Origin: Hormiphora californensis
Taxonomy: Eukaryota; Ctenophora; Tentaculata; Cydippida; Pleurobrachiidae
Assembly (NCBI GenBank): GCA_020137815.1
Contig: CM035353.1
Coordinates: forward strand, 577,501-641,500
Direction: 5' to 3'
DNA length: 64,000 nucleotides
Part shown: piece by piece, positions 22,801 to 55,874 of the stretch
How the letters are laid out: each line of letters opens with the position of its first letter
Numbering within the stretch: the stretch's first letter is position 1
The notes under the pieces: model-generated
Databases searched by the model: none
Told to the model about the DNA's origin: nothing
The model's input: only the letters and a program-made list of their open reading frames with translations
Made by a program: the position numbers and the translations under genes

Positions 22801-23281
22801 ATTCAACTCTAAAAAAGGTATACTCTGATCCTGATATAACATGTGGAGGACCGCGATCTGTCCAATTGTACCAGTCAGTAATCTTTAGTGGGATGCGCGC
22901 AATCGCCAAACGACTTTACTATAGGATGTCAGCAGTGTAAAAAGTTCGCGCACAACTACCGCTTTGATCCACATGTAGTACATGATGATTGATGTAGAAT
23001 GACGTCTCTCGTGTTACATGCTAGGACTGTTGTGTCCAACTTGTACTGTACGGTTCCTAAAAGATTCCTCATTTTCAGGAGTGAATGTTGCGTTGCGTGA
23101 TGGTGTGAATGACGATGTAATACTTGACAGCTACTACCACGCTTATCAAGAATTAAACCCCCTAGAGAAAGCTAAGGGACTGAGCTATAAGCAGTTTAAA
23201 ATGTGTCTAGAGGCTAAGGGTTGGGACCTTTCATTTGCACCATTAGGGGCGACCGGTATACGGTACAGGGTTGATAGTTAG
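18495..23281 (+). CDS. RUSF1: RUS family (DUF647) membrane-associated protein
   Basis: Nine phase-consistent exons: 18495-18617, 19045-19122, 20151-20265, 21173-21360, 21504-21605, 21748-21866, 22341-22477, 22719-22817 and 23079-23281. They give about 387 residues. Landmarks of the RUS/DUF647 family are FLPQGYPATVSKDYMEYQIW (exon 2), FKGMGVGDASATALGATYTW (exon 3), RGTQLDIDAKRWRLFADVVN (exon 4), GVAGGCTRATIKQHQAIANN (exon 5), LHLYCNYKACSCLVM (exons 6-7) and GTVLSPEEVNKQEQ. The C-terminus GWDLSFAPLGATGIRYRVDS matches the family's ending. Plant homologues (root UV-B sensitive) are implicated in vitamin B6 and light signalling; the animal function is poorly defined. Hydrophobic stretches are in exons 4-6. 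Introns 2, 3 and 7 carry MITEs. The start is the only ATG giving an in-frame exon 1; the human protein is somewhat longer. Confidence 0.93.
18835..19022. repeat. TC microsatellite in RUSF1 intron 1
   Basis: Nearly continuous CT repeats with minor interruptions run up to 22 nt before the exon 2 acceptor (19045). They effectively provide an extended polypyrimidine tract. A shorter CT run is at 19773-19810 in intron 2. Confidence 0.9.
19156..19326. mobile_element. Pogo-like MITE in RUSF1 intron 2
   Basis: 171 bp with TA on both sides (19154-19155, 19327-19328). It starts CAGTCGGACCCCGATTTAGG and ends AATCGGGGTCCGACTG. This is the cleanest full-length short copy of the family in the window. Confidence 0.85.
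20357..21037. mobile_element. TIR element with 8-bp TSD in RUSF1 intron 3
   Basis: TCTTTCAC is duplicated at 20349-20356 and 21038-21045. The termini are GGGGGGGGATCCCATGGTAT and its inverse. Both ends carry tandem CCAAAGTATA repeats. The interior (about 20,610-20,670) holds a tRNA-like segment with the B box GGTTCGATTCC. An 8-bp duplication fits hAT-type elements, but the G-run termini are unusual for them. No transposase. Confidence 0.65.
22009..22075. repeat. Pair of short stem-loops in RUSF1 intron 6
   Basis: GCGCACCCATTGGGTGCGC and AACCGGCTTCGCCGGGTGGTT are adjacent strong hairpins separated by an AT-rich spacer. They are probably part of a small repeat; no function is assigned. Confidence 0.45.
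22521..22660. mobile_element. Pogo-like MITE in RUSF1 intron 7
   Basis: 140 bp starting TA|CAGTCGGACCCCGATTTACC and ending GGGGTCCGACTG. It is the same family as 19156-19326, with CCGGTAAATCGGGG interior motifs. Confidence 0.8.
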
Positions 23282-23477
23282 TGTGACAATTGGTATGAGT
23301 TATTTCGTGGTTTCTTTTTGATTTAAGATTTTAAAATACTGTATGGCGGCGCCATACCCCATTTGATTCGACAGTGCGCTCAGATGGGTCGCGGCGCCAG
23401 ACAGTTAAAATATGGAATTATATTACATATTAAGATTACAGTCCCTCAAATCTAATGTGTTTAATTTGGACAAAATA

Positions 23478-23782
23478 CAATCGGACCCCGATTAACCGGA
23501 TGGATGCATATCTCCAAACAATATCTGTCACCTGCGGTAAATTTGAGGGCGTTCTGGTATAGAACTCACATGCACAAGAAATTTACACGTAACCAATAAC
23601 AAAATCCTGTGCTGACATGTGCACGGCTCTCTCAAGGGAACTCGAGTATTTGGCCGACAGGGCGGATACGAGAGTTCACCGGTTATGTTATTATGCCCTA
23701 ATATTTACTGCTAACTGCAGCGTAGAAAGTCCGAAATTATAAAGCACACCCCGGGATGACCCTGGTAAATGGGGTCCGACTG
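23478..23782. mobile_element. Diverged pogo-like element downstream of RUSF1
   Basis: Starts TA|CAATCGGACCCCGATTAACC and ends AATGGGGTCCGACTG. The ends match the family, but the interior (about 270 bp) does not resemble the other copies, so it is either a longer variant or a chimera. It lies 196 bp past the RUSF1 stop. Confidence 0.55.
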
Positions 23783-23787
23783 TGTAA

Positions 23788-24040
23788 GGGGAAACTCTAA
23801 CTGAATGCCCGCGCCGTAATGGCGTCCCATCACTGGTAAAACTCTAATTGAATGGAAGGAATGATGGAAGAACGCGTGACCATGCTCGTGTGTTTGTCAT
23901 CGCGCCCTACGTAAAAGCCTTTTTTTGGCAAAATTTGTGGCAAATCCTGACGCGCACAGAGTGATTACTCCCATTATCAGTTAGATTTTTACCAGTGATG
24001 GGACGCCATTACTGCGCAGGCATTCAGTTAGAGTTTCCCC
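23788..24040. mobile_element. MITE with TAA target duplication (PIF/Harbinger-like)
   Basis: 253 bp with perfect-looking ~50-bp arms. It starts GGGGAAACTCTAACTGAATG and ends with the inverse CATTCAGTTAGAGTTTCCCC. TAA flanks both ends (23785-23787 and 24041-24043). A 3-bp TAA/TWA duplication is typical of PIF/Harbinger (Tourist) elements. No ORF. Confidence 0.75.
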
Positions 24041-24284
24041 TAACATCATAGCAACATAGTTTGCAACAATTTGATTATTCAAAACCATAAATGTACATTA
24101 CAAACTACCCAATCAATATGTTTCATATAATCATAATGATAATATCATAAAAACATTCAATCAAAATAAACTCTTAATAGAGCTCTGTCGTATTTCTTTC
24201 CGTATTTCTCTCCGTCTCATTCACAGTTTATGATAAATGTAATCTCTTCCGTCAGTTCATTACTACAACATAATCTACATATTT

Positions 24285-38900
<14,616 letters not shown>

Positions 38901-38955
38901 CCTATGTTGGAAAATAATAAATCAAAAAAAAAGAGTAATAATAATAATCTCCAAG

Positions 38956-39105
38956 TCCATTCTTTTCAACTGTTCCCCCCCCCCCCCCCCCCCCCCCCCG
39001 CACGGATTTGTTTTACGTGCCCATCACATGTTAACGTGTGGTGTGCACGTCAAAAAATAAATATCACACGCCCACGAATTTGGTGTGAACAGTTGAAAAA
39101 AAGGA
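38956..39105. mobile_element. MITE related to the TTCAACTGTTC family, with a long C run
   Basis: TCCATTCTTTTCAACTGTTC on the left, GTGAACAGTTGAAAAAAAGG on the right. The interior holds about 25 C in a row and CACATGTTAACGTGTGGTGT, a shared palindromic core of the family. It lies just upstream of the PDIA5 start codon, in its 5' flank. Confidence 0.65.
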
Positions 39106-39566
39106 CTTAAAACGATTTAATTTTCAGGCATGTAGGGGAAGTTTTGAAAGTGGTGGGGCCAATTTTTTTGGGTCACGTGATATGACATACACTGACTTTT
39201 ATATTGAAATTTGTGAATATATCGGGCGAAGCGACAGCGGAGCCCGAGAAAATTTTTCGGTTTTAAGGCCAAAAAGTCATATTTTTAATCATGAAAAGTA
39301 CTGGGGCCATTTCCTGAAAAGTACTGGGGCCATGGCGTACCCTGTCCCCCTTCCCCTTTTTTACATGCGTGTTAATTTTGTTTATTGCTCTGAAACCCTT
39401 CACACGCCTTAGCATTAGCAATCATAACATGACTCCTTTAGCCTCCCATGTAGTCTTGGTAAACTAATGACCGTGGTGCAGGGTGCTCCCTCATTAATCA
39501 TTTTGGCCACACGGTACACGAACCCACCACCCCCTCAGTCCTCACCACCCCCTCAGTCCGCACCAC
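39106..39566. other. Intergenic, no gene seen
   Basis: AT-rich sequence with a tandem CATTTCCTGAAAAGTACTGG (about 39,290-39,330) and a short duplication CCACCCCCTCAGTCC. CAGGGTGCTCCCTCATTAAT near 39,479 resembles the inverse of the terminal motif at about 45,290-45,315 and may be the left end of a hAT-like element containing the duplicated block. Confidence 0.4.
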
Positions 39567-39724
39567 CCATGCGTCGTTCCCAGCGTGGTTCACAGTGTTC
39601 AAAATGCGTAAAAAAGCATACATTGCTAGTTTTGGACGCATGGGCTGTGGCCAATATGACCAATATGAGCACCACAATCAGAACCCAGTTGGCATTTTGG
39701 GCAAAAAACAAAGTCGAAGTTGTA

Positions 39725-42632
39725 TTTTTAACTTGTCCCGGTAGTGGAAGCTCTTACGGTATTTCCCACGCCCCGTGGGAAAGTTTTTGACCGTGGGAAA
39801 ATTTTCGAACCGTGGGAAAAGAGAGATACATACAATAACTTTTAAAAAATAATTATTTTTACGGCCCTGACCTTGAACAGGTGGCAATGTTGGCGGTAAA
39901 CACTATCGGCGCCCTTGTTCTCCAAAAACCTGGAAAAAGGTCGACCCCCAAAGAGCACACCACCGCTCTTACTAGGAGACTTGAACTCTGGAAAAACGGA
40001 CAGTTCTTAGATCTATTGTCTGAGGCCAGAGCTATTCAAAAACAAATTCGATCAAGTACTCAGAGTAGCGAAAGCACTAGCAAAGGTTTTGCACGACTGA
40101 TGCTCGCTGGAAAGGTGAATAAGGCCATGCGACTTCTTTGCACATCACACTCCGCCCCGCTTGAAGTAACACCTGGCCTAATCAGGGACCTCGAGAAGAA
40201 ACATCCTCCAGATGCTCCTCTAAACAGAACCCATCTTGTGTCATCTCTACCTGCACCGGGTTTCGAGAGAGTAATCTTTGACAGTATCGACGGCCTCATG
40301 ATTAAGAAAGCTGCCAAATCCACCCGTGGCGGCTGTGGTCCTAGTGGGATGTCCTCCGAACTATGGTCACGCATGCTTAGCTCCAAAGCTTTTACCCAGG
40401 AAGGAGACAACCTAAGTTCTAGTCTAGCCCGATTAACTAGAAGACTCTGCACAGAGCTGGTGGATCCGTCACCATTATCACCGCTTCTGTCATGCAGGTT
40501 AATTGGACTGAGTAAGGATCAGGGAACTGGGGTTAGGCCCATCGGAATAGGGGAAGTTTTGCGGCGGATAATCGGTAGAGCGGTCACCCAACATCTTAGA
40601 CAAGATATTATCCAATCAGCAGGCCCGTTGCAGCTAGCAGCCGGCCAGGAGGGCGGATGTGAAGCTTCTGTACATGCTATGAACGATTATTTTTCGAGAG
40701 ACAATACCGAGGGTATTTTGTGTGCTGATGCTTCTAATGCATTCAATATATTAAACCGTAAAACTGCTTTAGTCAATATGCGTTATTTATGTCCTGTTTT
40801 TTCTGTTTTTTTGATTAATTGTTATCGCTCACATACCAAACTCTTCCTATACAATGGCGAATATATTATGTCGTGTGAAGGTACTACCCAAGGAGACAAC
40901 GCTGCTTCTCCTTTCTATTCCATCTCTCTGTACCCCCTGATGAACGATCTATCGGACTGTACGGACTTTCAATTGTTCTACGCTGATGATGGGGCTTCAG
41001 CTGGGAAACTCCATAACATCAAGAGGTGGTGGGAGAAACTCTGTGAGCGGGGTCCAGGATATGGGTACTACCCTAATGGGTCAAAGTCAATCCTCCTGGT
41101 GAAAGAGCAGTATGCCCGTAAAGCTAGAGATCTATTTGCGGGCACAGGAGTAGTTATCACCACAGAAGGAGTCAGGTATCTGGGATCACCTATCGGAACT
41201 GACGAATTTAAGAACAACTTCGTATCCGAAAAGGTGGAGGATTGGGTGAACCAAGTACGAACACTGTCCCAGATCGCTGCTACGGAACCACAGTGTGCTT
41301 ACAGTGGGTATACCTTCGGTCTGTCGAAGAAATGGCTTTTTCTGATGCGGACTACAGAGGGGATTGAAGAACAGTTTGCACCTCTTGAGAACATGATCAA
41401 GTCATCTTTCATTCCAGCCCTCATGGGTTCCAACACCCCTAGCCACCTGAGGTATATTGCTGCCCTACCTGCTCGAGACGGCGGGCTAGCTATCCCCATC
41501 CCAACTACACAGGCTAGTGCTGAATTTGCGAACTCTACACAGGCTACAGAACCCCTGAAACAGCTGATCCTTGAACAATCTCTTCTTATCAGCGAAAAAC
41601 GTGCTGATTCATGCCTTTGGGAAGCGAAGGGAGCGAAGGGCAATGTATTAAAACTTAAACGTACTATTCAAAATGCCGAAAAACAACAGGCATGTTCACT
41701 TCTGTCTGGTACTGACAGGCGTTTATTCGATGAAATATCATCGAGAGGAGCTTCAAGCTGGTTAACAGCTTTGCCTTTGAAGGAGCACGGTTTCGTCCTA
41801 AATAAACAACAATTCCGGGACGCCATTCTGCTGCGATACAACCTTCCCCTTGAAGATGTACCCGCTGCATGTGCTTGTGGCAAGGCAAACACTTTGGAGC
41901 ACTGTCTCTCGTGTGCCCTGGGAGGTTACGTGTATTTACGGCACAATAACATCCGAGACCTCACAGCTAACATCCTCGTGGAAGCCGGCTGCAAGGACGT
42001 TCGCATTGAGCCGCAGCTCCTACCCATAACTGGTGAAACATTCCAATACCGTTCTACTAACACTGCTAACAGTGCCCGTTTGGATGTTTCTGCCCGTAAT
42101 GTGTGGAGTGACTTGGACAAAGTTTACACTGACATCCGTGTATTCAACAGTCTTGCGCCAACCAACATCGGCAAGTCTCTCCAGGACACTATGAGGAGAC
42201 ACGAGAGGGAAAAGGTTTTGAATTACAACGACAGAGTCCTTCAGGTCGAGAAGGCAACTTTCACACCTCTAGTTTTCTCAACAACTGGGGTTATGGGCCC
42301 CCAAGCGGAGGTGTTCTACAAGAAGGTTGCTAAACTTCTATCAGACAAAACGGGACATACTTACAACGATGCCATCCGGTACATTCGTCTCCGTCTGTCT
42401 TTCTCGCTGCTGAAGACCATTCTCATCGCCATCAGGGGGTACAGGGGCAATAAATGGACACATTTTTGTAGCAAAACAAACGATTTTCACCTTATTATCT
42501 GATTTATTTATACTTAACTTATTACACCCGTAAGAGTAAATTTTATTTTTATATCTATTCATGTAAATAATATTGTACTGACATATTTTCTATTTGAACC
42601 GGTACCCCGGCCTTCGCAAAAAAATTTTTACG
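39725..42632 (+). mobile_element. Non-LTR retrotransposon with a single RT ORF, bounded by an empty-site paralogue
   Basis: Copy 2 of the flanking duplication reads AAGTCGAAGTTTTTCCGGCC at 45,150-45,169, while copy 1 departs at AAGTCGAAGT (39,724) and resumes at TTTTACGGCCCCGGG (42,630). The intervening ~2.9 kb is therefore an insertion. It contains one long ORF (39881-42502) and ends AT-rich with AAAAAAATTTTTA. Target duplication is not clear. Confidence 0.7.
39881..42502 (+). CDS. Reverse transcriptase with C-terminal zinc motif and PD-(D/E)XK-like region
   Basis: 873-residue intact ORF. RT landmarks: GVRPIGIGEVLRRIIGRAV, motif A CADASNAFN (Asp 283), motif B TTQGDNAASPFY (Gln 337), catalytic YADD (367-370), then GYYPNGSKSILLVK and RYLGSPIG. 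The C-terminal part has C664-x-C666-x7-H674-x3-C678, then GGYVYLRHNNIRDL. Next comes ARLDVSARNVW (Asp 735) with DIRVF (Asp 751), and TFTPLVFSTTG. The CCHC motif followed by D-x15-D-x-R recalls the restriction-like endonuclease of R2-type non-LTR elements; that identification is inference. No APE endonuclease precedes the RT. Same family as the fragments at 11165, 11574 and 13434. It copies element RNA into DNA at nicked target sites. Confidence 0.85.
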   Translation: MAMLAVNTIGALVLQKPGKRSTPKEHTTALTRRLELWKNGQFLDLLSEARAIQKQIRSSTQSSESTSKGFARLMLAGKVNKAMRLLCTSHSAPLEVTPGLIRDLEKKHPPDAPLNRTHLVSSLPAPGFERVIFDSIDGLMIKKAAKSTRGGCGPSGMSSELWSRMLSSKAFTQEGDNLSSSLARLTRRLCTELVDPSPLSPLLSCRLIGLSKDQGTGVRPIGIGEVLRRIIGRAVTQHLRQDIIQSAGPLQLAAGQEGGCEASVHAMNDYFSRDNTEGILCADASNAFNILNRKTALVNMRYLCPVFSVFLINCYRSHTKLFLYNGEYIMSCEGTTQGDNAASPFYSISLYPLMNDLSDCTDFQLFYADDGASAGKLHNIKRWWEKLCERGPGYGYYPNGSKSILLVKEQYARKARDLFAGTGVVITTEGVRYLGSPIGTDEFKNNFVSEKVEDWVNQVRTLSQIAATEPQCAYSGYTFGLSKKWLFLMRTTEGIEEQFAPLENMIKSSFIPALMGSNTPSHLRYIAALPARDGGLAIPIPTTQASAEFANSTQATEPLKQLILEQSLLISEKRADSCLWEAKGAKGNVLKLKRTIQNAEKQQACSLLSGTDRRLFDEISSRGASSWLTALPLKEHGFVLNKQQFRDAILLRYNLPLEDVPAACACGKANTLEHCLSCALGGYVYLRHNNIRDLTANILVEAGCKDVRIEPQLLPITGETFQYRSTNTANSARLDVSARNVWSDLDKVYTDIRVFNSLAPTNIGKSLQDTMRRHEREKVLNYNDRVLQVEKATFTPLVFSTTGVMGPQAEVFYKKVAKLLSDKTGHTYNDAIRYIRLRLSFSLLKTILIAIRGYRGNKWTHFCSKTNDFHLII

Positions 42633-42786
42633 GCCCCGGGAAAAAAATTCGACTTTTTTAACATAACATGGCATGTAAAATGTGAGTGAACGCGCCGCGC
42701 ACCATTCGCGTTGTACTTCCCGCAAAACAGCTCGATACTGCCATGTCACATGCGCGGGCGAAGGGCGGCCATTTTGACGGGTCACC

Positions 42787-42900
42787 TTGACATGTTCCTT
42801 GTCTGTCAGCTCTCACACCGGGCCGAAGGCCCGGTGCGAGCTTACGCGAGCCCGAAGGGCGAGCGTAAGCGATAGATAGACAGACTGCGTAGCATGGCAA
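42787..42900. mobile_element. 114-bp MITE with 8-bp target duplication
   Basis: GGGTCACC occurs at 42779-42786 and 42901-42908. The other copy of the segmental duplication has a single GGAGCACC at the same place (about 45,301-45,308). The element starts TTGACATGTTCCTTGTCTGT and ends with the imperfect inverse CAGACTGCGTAGCATGGCAA. The interior contains strong GC stem-loops (CCGGGCCGAAGGCCCGG). Non-autonomous. Confidence 0.8.
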
Positions 42901-44339
42901 GGGTCACCACTGTGACTCCTCAGAATTTTACCAGTACAACAAAATACAAATAAATTGTATTACACGATATTTAGCTTAAGGGCCATGCCTAAACTGCCAT
43001 AAAACTATTAATTAGAGTACAGAAATACATGGGTTAGTCTTACAAGTTATAATAAGTCTTTGAAACGGCTCTTCTCTGAGTGTCTCTATAGTAGTTCGTA
43101 TCTATCTCTCACAAATATTATATCTACTGGCGAAGGGTGTTGCGATAAGCTCTAAGATAAAATCCGAAATATATGACTTGATTGTCCCAACAGTTTCATA
43201 GTCGACAACTTCTAACGCACCAATCTTCCCAATTCAAAAGTATAATCCGTATTATAGGACACAATCTGTCTCTCTATCTCTCCCTCATTTGATAATGAAG
43301 AGTCCCTTTTATAATGTCGTTTCGTGTTGTTAACTCGTTCGATGTTGGGCTTGAAAATGTTCGTCCTCTCTCTTTTCATCTCTCATCCAGGCTGTCTGTT
43401 GTGGTTGTTCCTACGAAAATTAAAACTCAGGGGATTGATTAGATTATAGAGCGTCGGGTTAGGGTTGTATGGCACCGGTATTTGATGGATTAATGAAAGA
43501 AATGTAAAATTACCTTTTTTGGTTCCCCTTTTTTTGTTTTTGTTGTTTTCCCAGGATTCTCTCCCTGTCGGGGAAAAAAGTTTTAGAACTTATGTAAATA
43601 ACACTTGACGATTATTATATCAAGATTATCAAGATTTCCAATAACTAGTTCAACATGGTCGGACCCCCAGCCTGCTTGGGGGAAATGGGTAATAACATGT
43701 TATTTGAGTACGCGGTGACATAGGGTTAAAGACTGACACCGGGGGACGTCTATCCGTCTAGGAAATGGACATCGGGGTCCAACAGTTGATAGTTGTACGG
43801 AAGAAAAGCATGTTTTTGTGCAGTAAGAATCTCCGTGACTGAGTGAAAATCGACAAATCGTACCTAACCCGATAAAAGACTCAGGGATTTGTTCAGACTG
43901 TCCCACGATAAAAAGAGAGAGTAAGAACAGCTGTTCAAGTAAACATAAACATTAAAATACATGATTTTAAAATAAATAATAGGTAAGGGGTCAACTCCTT
44001 TTCGTCGGTCGAGTGACAGGGTGTGATGAGTCGCGCGCGGAGTGGTACACTTTTCACACGGTTGAGCCACGCGCGCACTCGTGGGGTCTACCAAAAAGGG
44101 TCTACCGCAACCGAGGAGGGAGGGTGAAGGGCCGATCTGCGATGCAGTGGGGTACTGAGTCTGACTTTCACACCTTGTCCATCATAATCAATAATGGAAT
44201 GAAAGCGTCCATCTACTTTCGAAAGTAGATCACAGTTGATGCAACACAATGAGCCAAATAAATAAAAGATGTATGTAAACTTCAGACGAGATTCACCTTG
44301 CAACTGCGTAGCTTTTTTCTCGTTCTGCGACGCTAAGTA

Positions 44340-45009
44340 ATTAGTTAATGGTTAAAGTAACTGTAACAGGATAACCGATAAGGTAATACACACTAACCAT
44401 ATTAATTGCTATATAAGGTTATGATCTAATAAATGGCCTATGGAAAATTCTAAAAAAGCTGGTAATAAATTAATGAATAACGAGGTAGAAAAATAAAAAG
44501 CAAGAGACCAGAGGTCAGTCAGATAGATTAAATACAAAGCTGTTAATAAATTAATTAATTGGAGCAGTAAAAAATAAAAAGGCAGGAGACCAGTGCAATG
44601 GCCAGTCAGAATAAGTTAATTAATGCGGTTGGGTTTAAAATTTAATGTACGATAAAAACGTTAAGCTAATTATAGTAAGCTGTAAGATAGATAACTGTAC
44701 TAGACGTAAGTATTTAGGTTCTAATTTAAAGTAATTTTAAGGTAACTAGGATAGAGAAGATATAAAATTAAGAGCTGCCCAACTTAGAAACTCTAGAGTC
44801 TATTCTCCAAACACACTCGTATAAAGTCCATGTATGTTTATCGTCTTGATGTCTTCGAGAACGTAATACCCAGGGGTGGCCCCAGCACGGATATTTTGGG
44901 GGGGTGGTCAATCCCGAAACCAAGTGACCGAGGTGCCGCGAAGCGGCGCCGAGGGAGCTGCGGCGGGGGGTTTGGGGGCGCAGCCCCCAACGGGGTCCAG
45001 GGGCAGAGC
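44340..45009. other. Spacer between duplication copies; no gene seen
   Basis: AT-rich DNA with TTAATTAATT motifs and two related segments (AGACCAGAGGTCAGTCAGA, GGAGACCAGTGCAATGGCCA). From about 44,872 a GC-rich repeat begins (CAGGGGTGGCCCCAGCACGG, then GGTGCCGCGAAGCGGCGCC). That repeat is the leading part of a hAT-like unit ending with GGAGCACCACTG near 45,315. Confidence 0.45.
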
Positions 45010-46698
45010 CCCATGCGTCGTTCCCAGCGTGGTTCACAGCGTTCAAAATGCGTGAAAAAGCATACATTGTTAGTTTTGGACGCATGGGCTGTGGCCAATA
45101 TGACGGAGCACCGCAGTCAGAACCCAGTTGGCATTTTGGGCAAAAAACGAAGTCGAAGTTTTTCCGGCCCCGGGAAAAAATTCTACTTTTTTTAACATGA
45201 CATGTGAGTGCACGCGCCGCGCACCATGCGCGTTGCACTTCCCGCAAAATAGCTCGATACTACAATGTCAAATGCGCGGTCGAAGGGCGGCCATTTTGAC
45301 GGAGCACCACTGTGAATCCTCAGAATTTCACCAGTACAACAAAATACAAACCAATTGTATTACACGATATTTAGCTTAAGGGCCATGCCTAAACTGCCAT
45401 AAAACTATTAATTAGAGTACAGAAATGGGTTAGTCTTACAAGTTTATAATAAGTCTTTGAAACGGCTCTTCTCTGAGTGTCTCTATAGTAGTTCGTATCT
45501 ATCTCTCACAAATATTATATCTACTGGCAAAGTGCGTTGCGATAAGCTCTAAGATAAAATCCGAAATGTATGACTTGATTGTCCCAACAGTTTCATAGTC
45601 GACAACTTCTAATGCACCTATCTTCCCAATTCAAAAGTATAATCCGTATTATAGAAACACAATCTGCCTCTCTCTCTATCTCATTTGATAATGAAGAGTC
45701 CCTTTTATAATGTCGTTTCGTGTTGTTAACTCGTTCGATGTTGGGCTTGAAAATGTTCGTCCTCTCTCTTTTCATCTCTCATCCGGGCTGTCTGTTGTGG
45801 TTGTTCCTACGAAAATGAAAACTCAGGGGATTGATTAGAGCGTCGGGTTAGGGTTGTAAAGGCACCAGTATTTGATGGATTAATGAAAGAAATGTAAAAA
45901 TACCTTTTTTGGTTCCCCTTTTTTTGTTTTTGTTGTTTTCCCAGGATTCTCTCCCTGTCGGGGGAAAAAGTTTTAGAACTTATGTAAATTACACTTGACG
46001 ATTATTATATCAAGATTATCAAGATTCCCAATAACATGGTCGGACCCCCAGCCTGCTTGTATTGGGGGAAATGGGTAATAACATGGTAGTTATTTGTGTA
46101 CGCGGTGACATAGGGTTAAAGACTGACACCAGAGACGAGTATTCGTCTAGGAAATGGACACCGGGGTCCAACAGTTGATAGTTGTACGGAAGAAAAGCAT
46201 GTTTTTTGTGCAGTTAGAGTGAAAATCGACAAATCGTCCCTAACCCGATAAAAGAGTCTGGGATTGATTTTTTCAGACTGTCCCACGATAAAAAGAGAGA
46301 ATAAGAACAGCTGTTCAAGTAAACAAATACAATAAATACATGATTTTAAAAGGGGTCAACTCCTTTTCGTCGGTCGAGTGACAGGGTGTGATGAGTCGCG
46401 CGCGGAGTGGTACACTTTTCACACGGTTGAGCCACGCGCGCACTCGTGGGGTCTACCAAAAAGGGTCTACCGCAACCGAGGAGGGAGGGTGAAGGGCCGA
46501 TCTGCGATGCAGTGGGGTACTGAGTCTGACTTTCACACCTTGTCCATCATAATCAATAATGGAATGAAAGCGTCCATCTACTTTCGAAAGTAGATCACAG
46601 TTGATGCAACACAATGAGCCAAATAAATAAAAAGATGTATGTAAACTTCAGACGAGATTCACCTTGCAACTGCGTAGCTTTTTTCTCGTTCTGCGACG
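45010..46698. repeat. Segmental duplication, copy 2 (empty sites)
   Basis: Matches copy 1 without the RT element or the 114-bp MITE. Divergence is mostly small indels until about 46,370. The last ~330 bp (from 46,375) is almost identical to 44,010-44,335 except for one extra A. The copies diverge abruptly after CTGCGACGCT. Confidence 0.85.
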
Positions 46699-46829
46699 CT
46701 TTGCTCAATTCGATGACGGTTTTCTGGATTACATCGTTCTATCTCTCCCTCTTTACTGTGGAAATATATTGTGTTATACACTTTGTGTTGTTAACATCTC
46801 TGTTATTTATCATGTTTGTATGTTTATCA

Positions 46830-46993
<164 letters not shown>

Positions 46994-47034
46994 CCTCGTT
47001 CACTACACTAAAATCTAACACCTCCTAATTACAC

Positions 47035-48415
<1,381 letters not shown>

Positions 48416-48634
48416 CTGTAAACAAAATCGCCAAGGTGATTATCAATGTGATATTGACAATGTCATAATAAAATAACTATCATTTTCTAAGATCGCTCAA
48501 CATTCACCCCTTTCTCTCCCTAGCTCTCTCCCTCTCCCTAGCTCTCTGATAACGGATATAATATTGATAAAAACGTTCACACACACACGCAATACACATC
48601 TCTTTCCTCCACATTATCTCCCTCCCTCGTTGCT

Positions 48635-55294
<6,660 letters not shown>

Positions 55295-55558
55295 GACAAG
55301 GTGGAATCTACATCATATCTACATCCTATATGATGGGAATTTAGGTTAGCCGTGAAATGAGGGTCCTCATTGGGGTGCTGGAAAGGTCTTTATAGCACAA
55401 CCGGGGAGAAGTCTTTATTTCAATAGGATGTATCTCAAAAATACAATCCGTAAAATCAAAAAGGAAGGGGACATGGACAGTTGGCACAGTACAGGGTGGG
55501 CTATGGTATGTCTCTCGGCCTGATTACAGGTACACACTGCACGCTATCAAAAAGAGTA

Positions 55559-55767
55559 GGGTAGCGACTGGTTATTTGAAATGGCGGCTAATTTGAAACA
55601 CCCCTCTACAGGCTAGCAGGTGCACCAGATTTTGATTTTTAATCAATGGGCTAATCAGAACTCATGTCAAGCCCACTGATGTCTAAAAATCCAAATCTGG
55701 TGCACCTGCTGGCCTGTAGAGGGGGTGTTTCAAATTAGCGGCCATTTCGAAAAGCCAGTCGCTACCC
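55559..55767. mobile_element. TA-flanked foldback MITE
   Basis: 209 bp starting GGGTAGCGACTGGTTATTTG and ending with the inverse AGTCGCTACCC. The ~80-bp arms share GGCTAATTTGAAACACCCC and AGCAGGTGCACCAGATTT. TA lies on both sides. The copy B counterpart is 59844-60052. Confidence 0.75.
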
Positions 55768-55874
55768 TACTAGGAGACTTCTTCAAATTGGCTAAAGCTA
55801 TGCAACTATACCGCCAATCAATAGCACTAATAATAACTCGAAACTTCATAGCCAGATCGCAAAAATCGATAAAG

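Larger units (their letters stand above)
39567..44339. repeat. Segmental duplication, copy 1 (interrupted by an RT element)
   Basis: 39567-39724 plus 42633-44339 together match 45010-46698. Shared landmarks include ATGCGTCGTTCCCAGCGTGG, GGCCCCGGGAAAAAA, TTAGCTTAAGGGCCATGCCT and the ~330-bp block from 44,010. Copy 1 has two insertions that copy 2 lacks: the RT element (39725-42632) and a 114-bp MITE (42787-42900). A weakly pogo-like relic (GGTCGGACCCCCAG to CGGGGTCCAACAG) is present near 43,660-43,785. Confidence 0.85.

Noticed and set aside
44013-44228. 71-residue ORF identical in two copies as a conserved small protein
   Set aside because: The identity is explained by the near-identical DNA block itself, and the frame shows no signal, domain or codon-level conservation that I can test.
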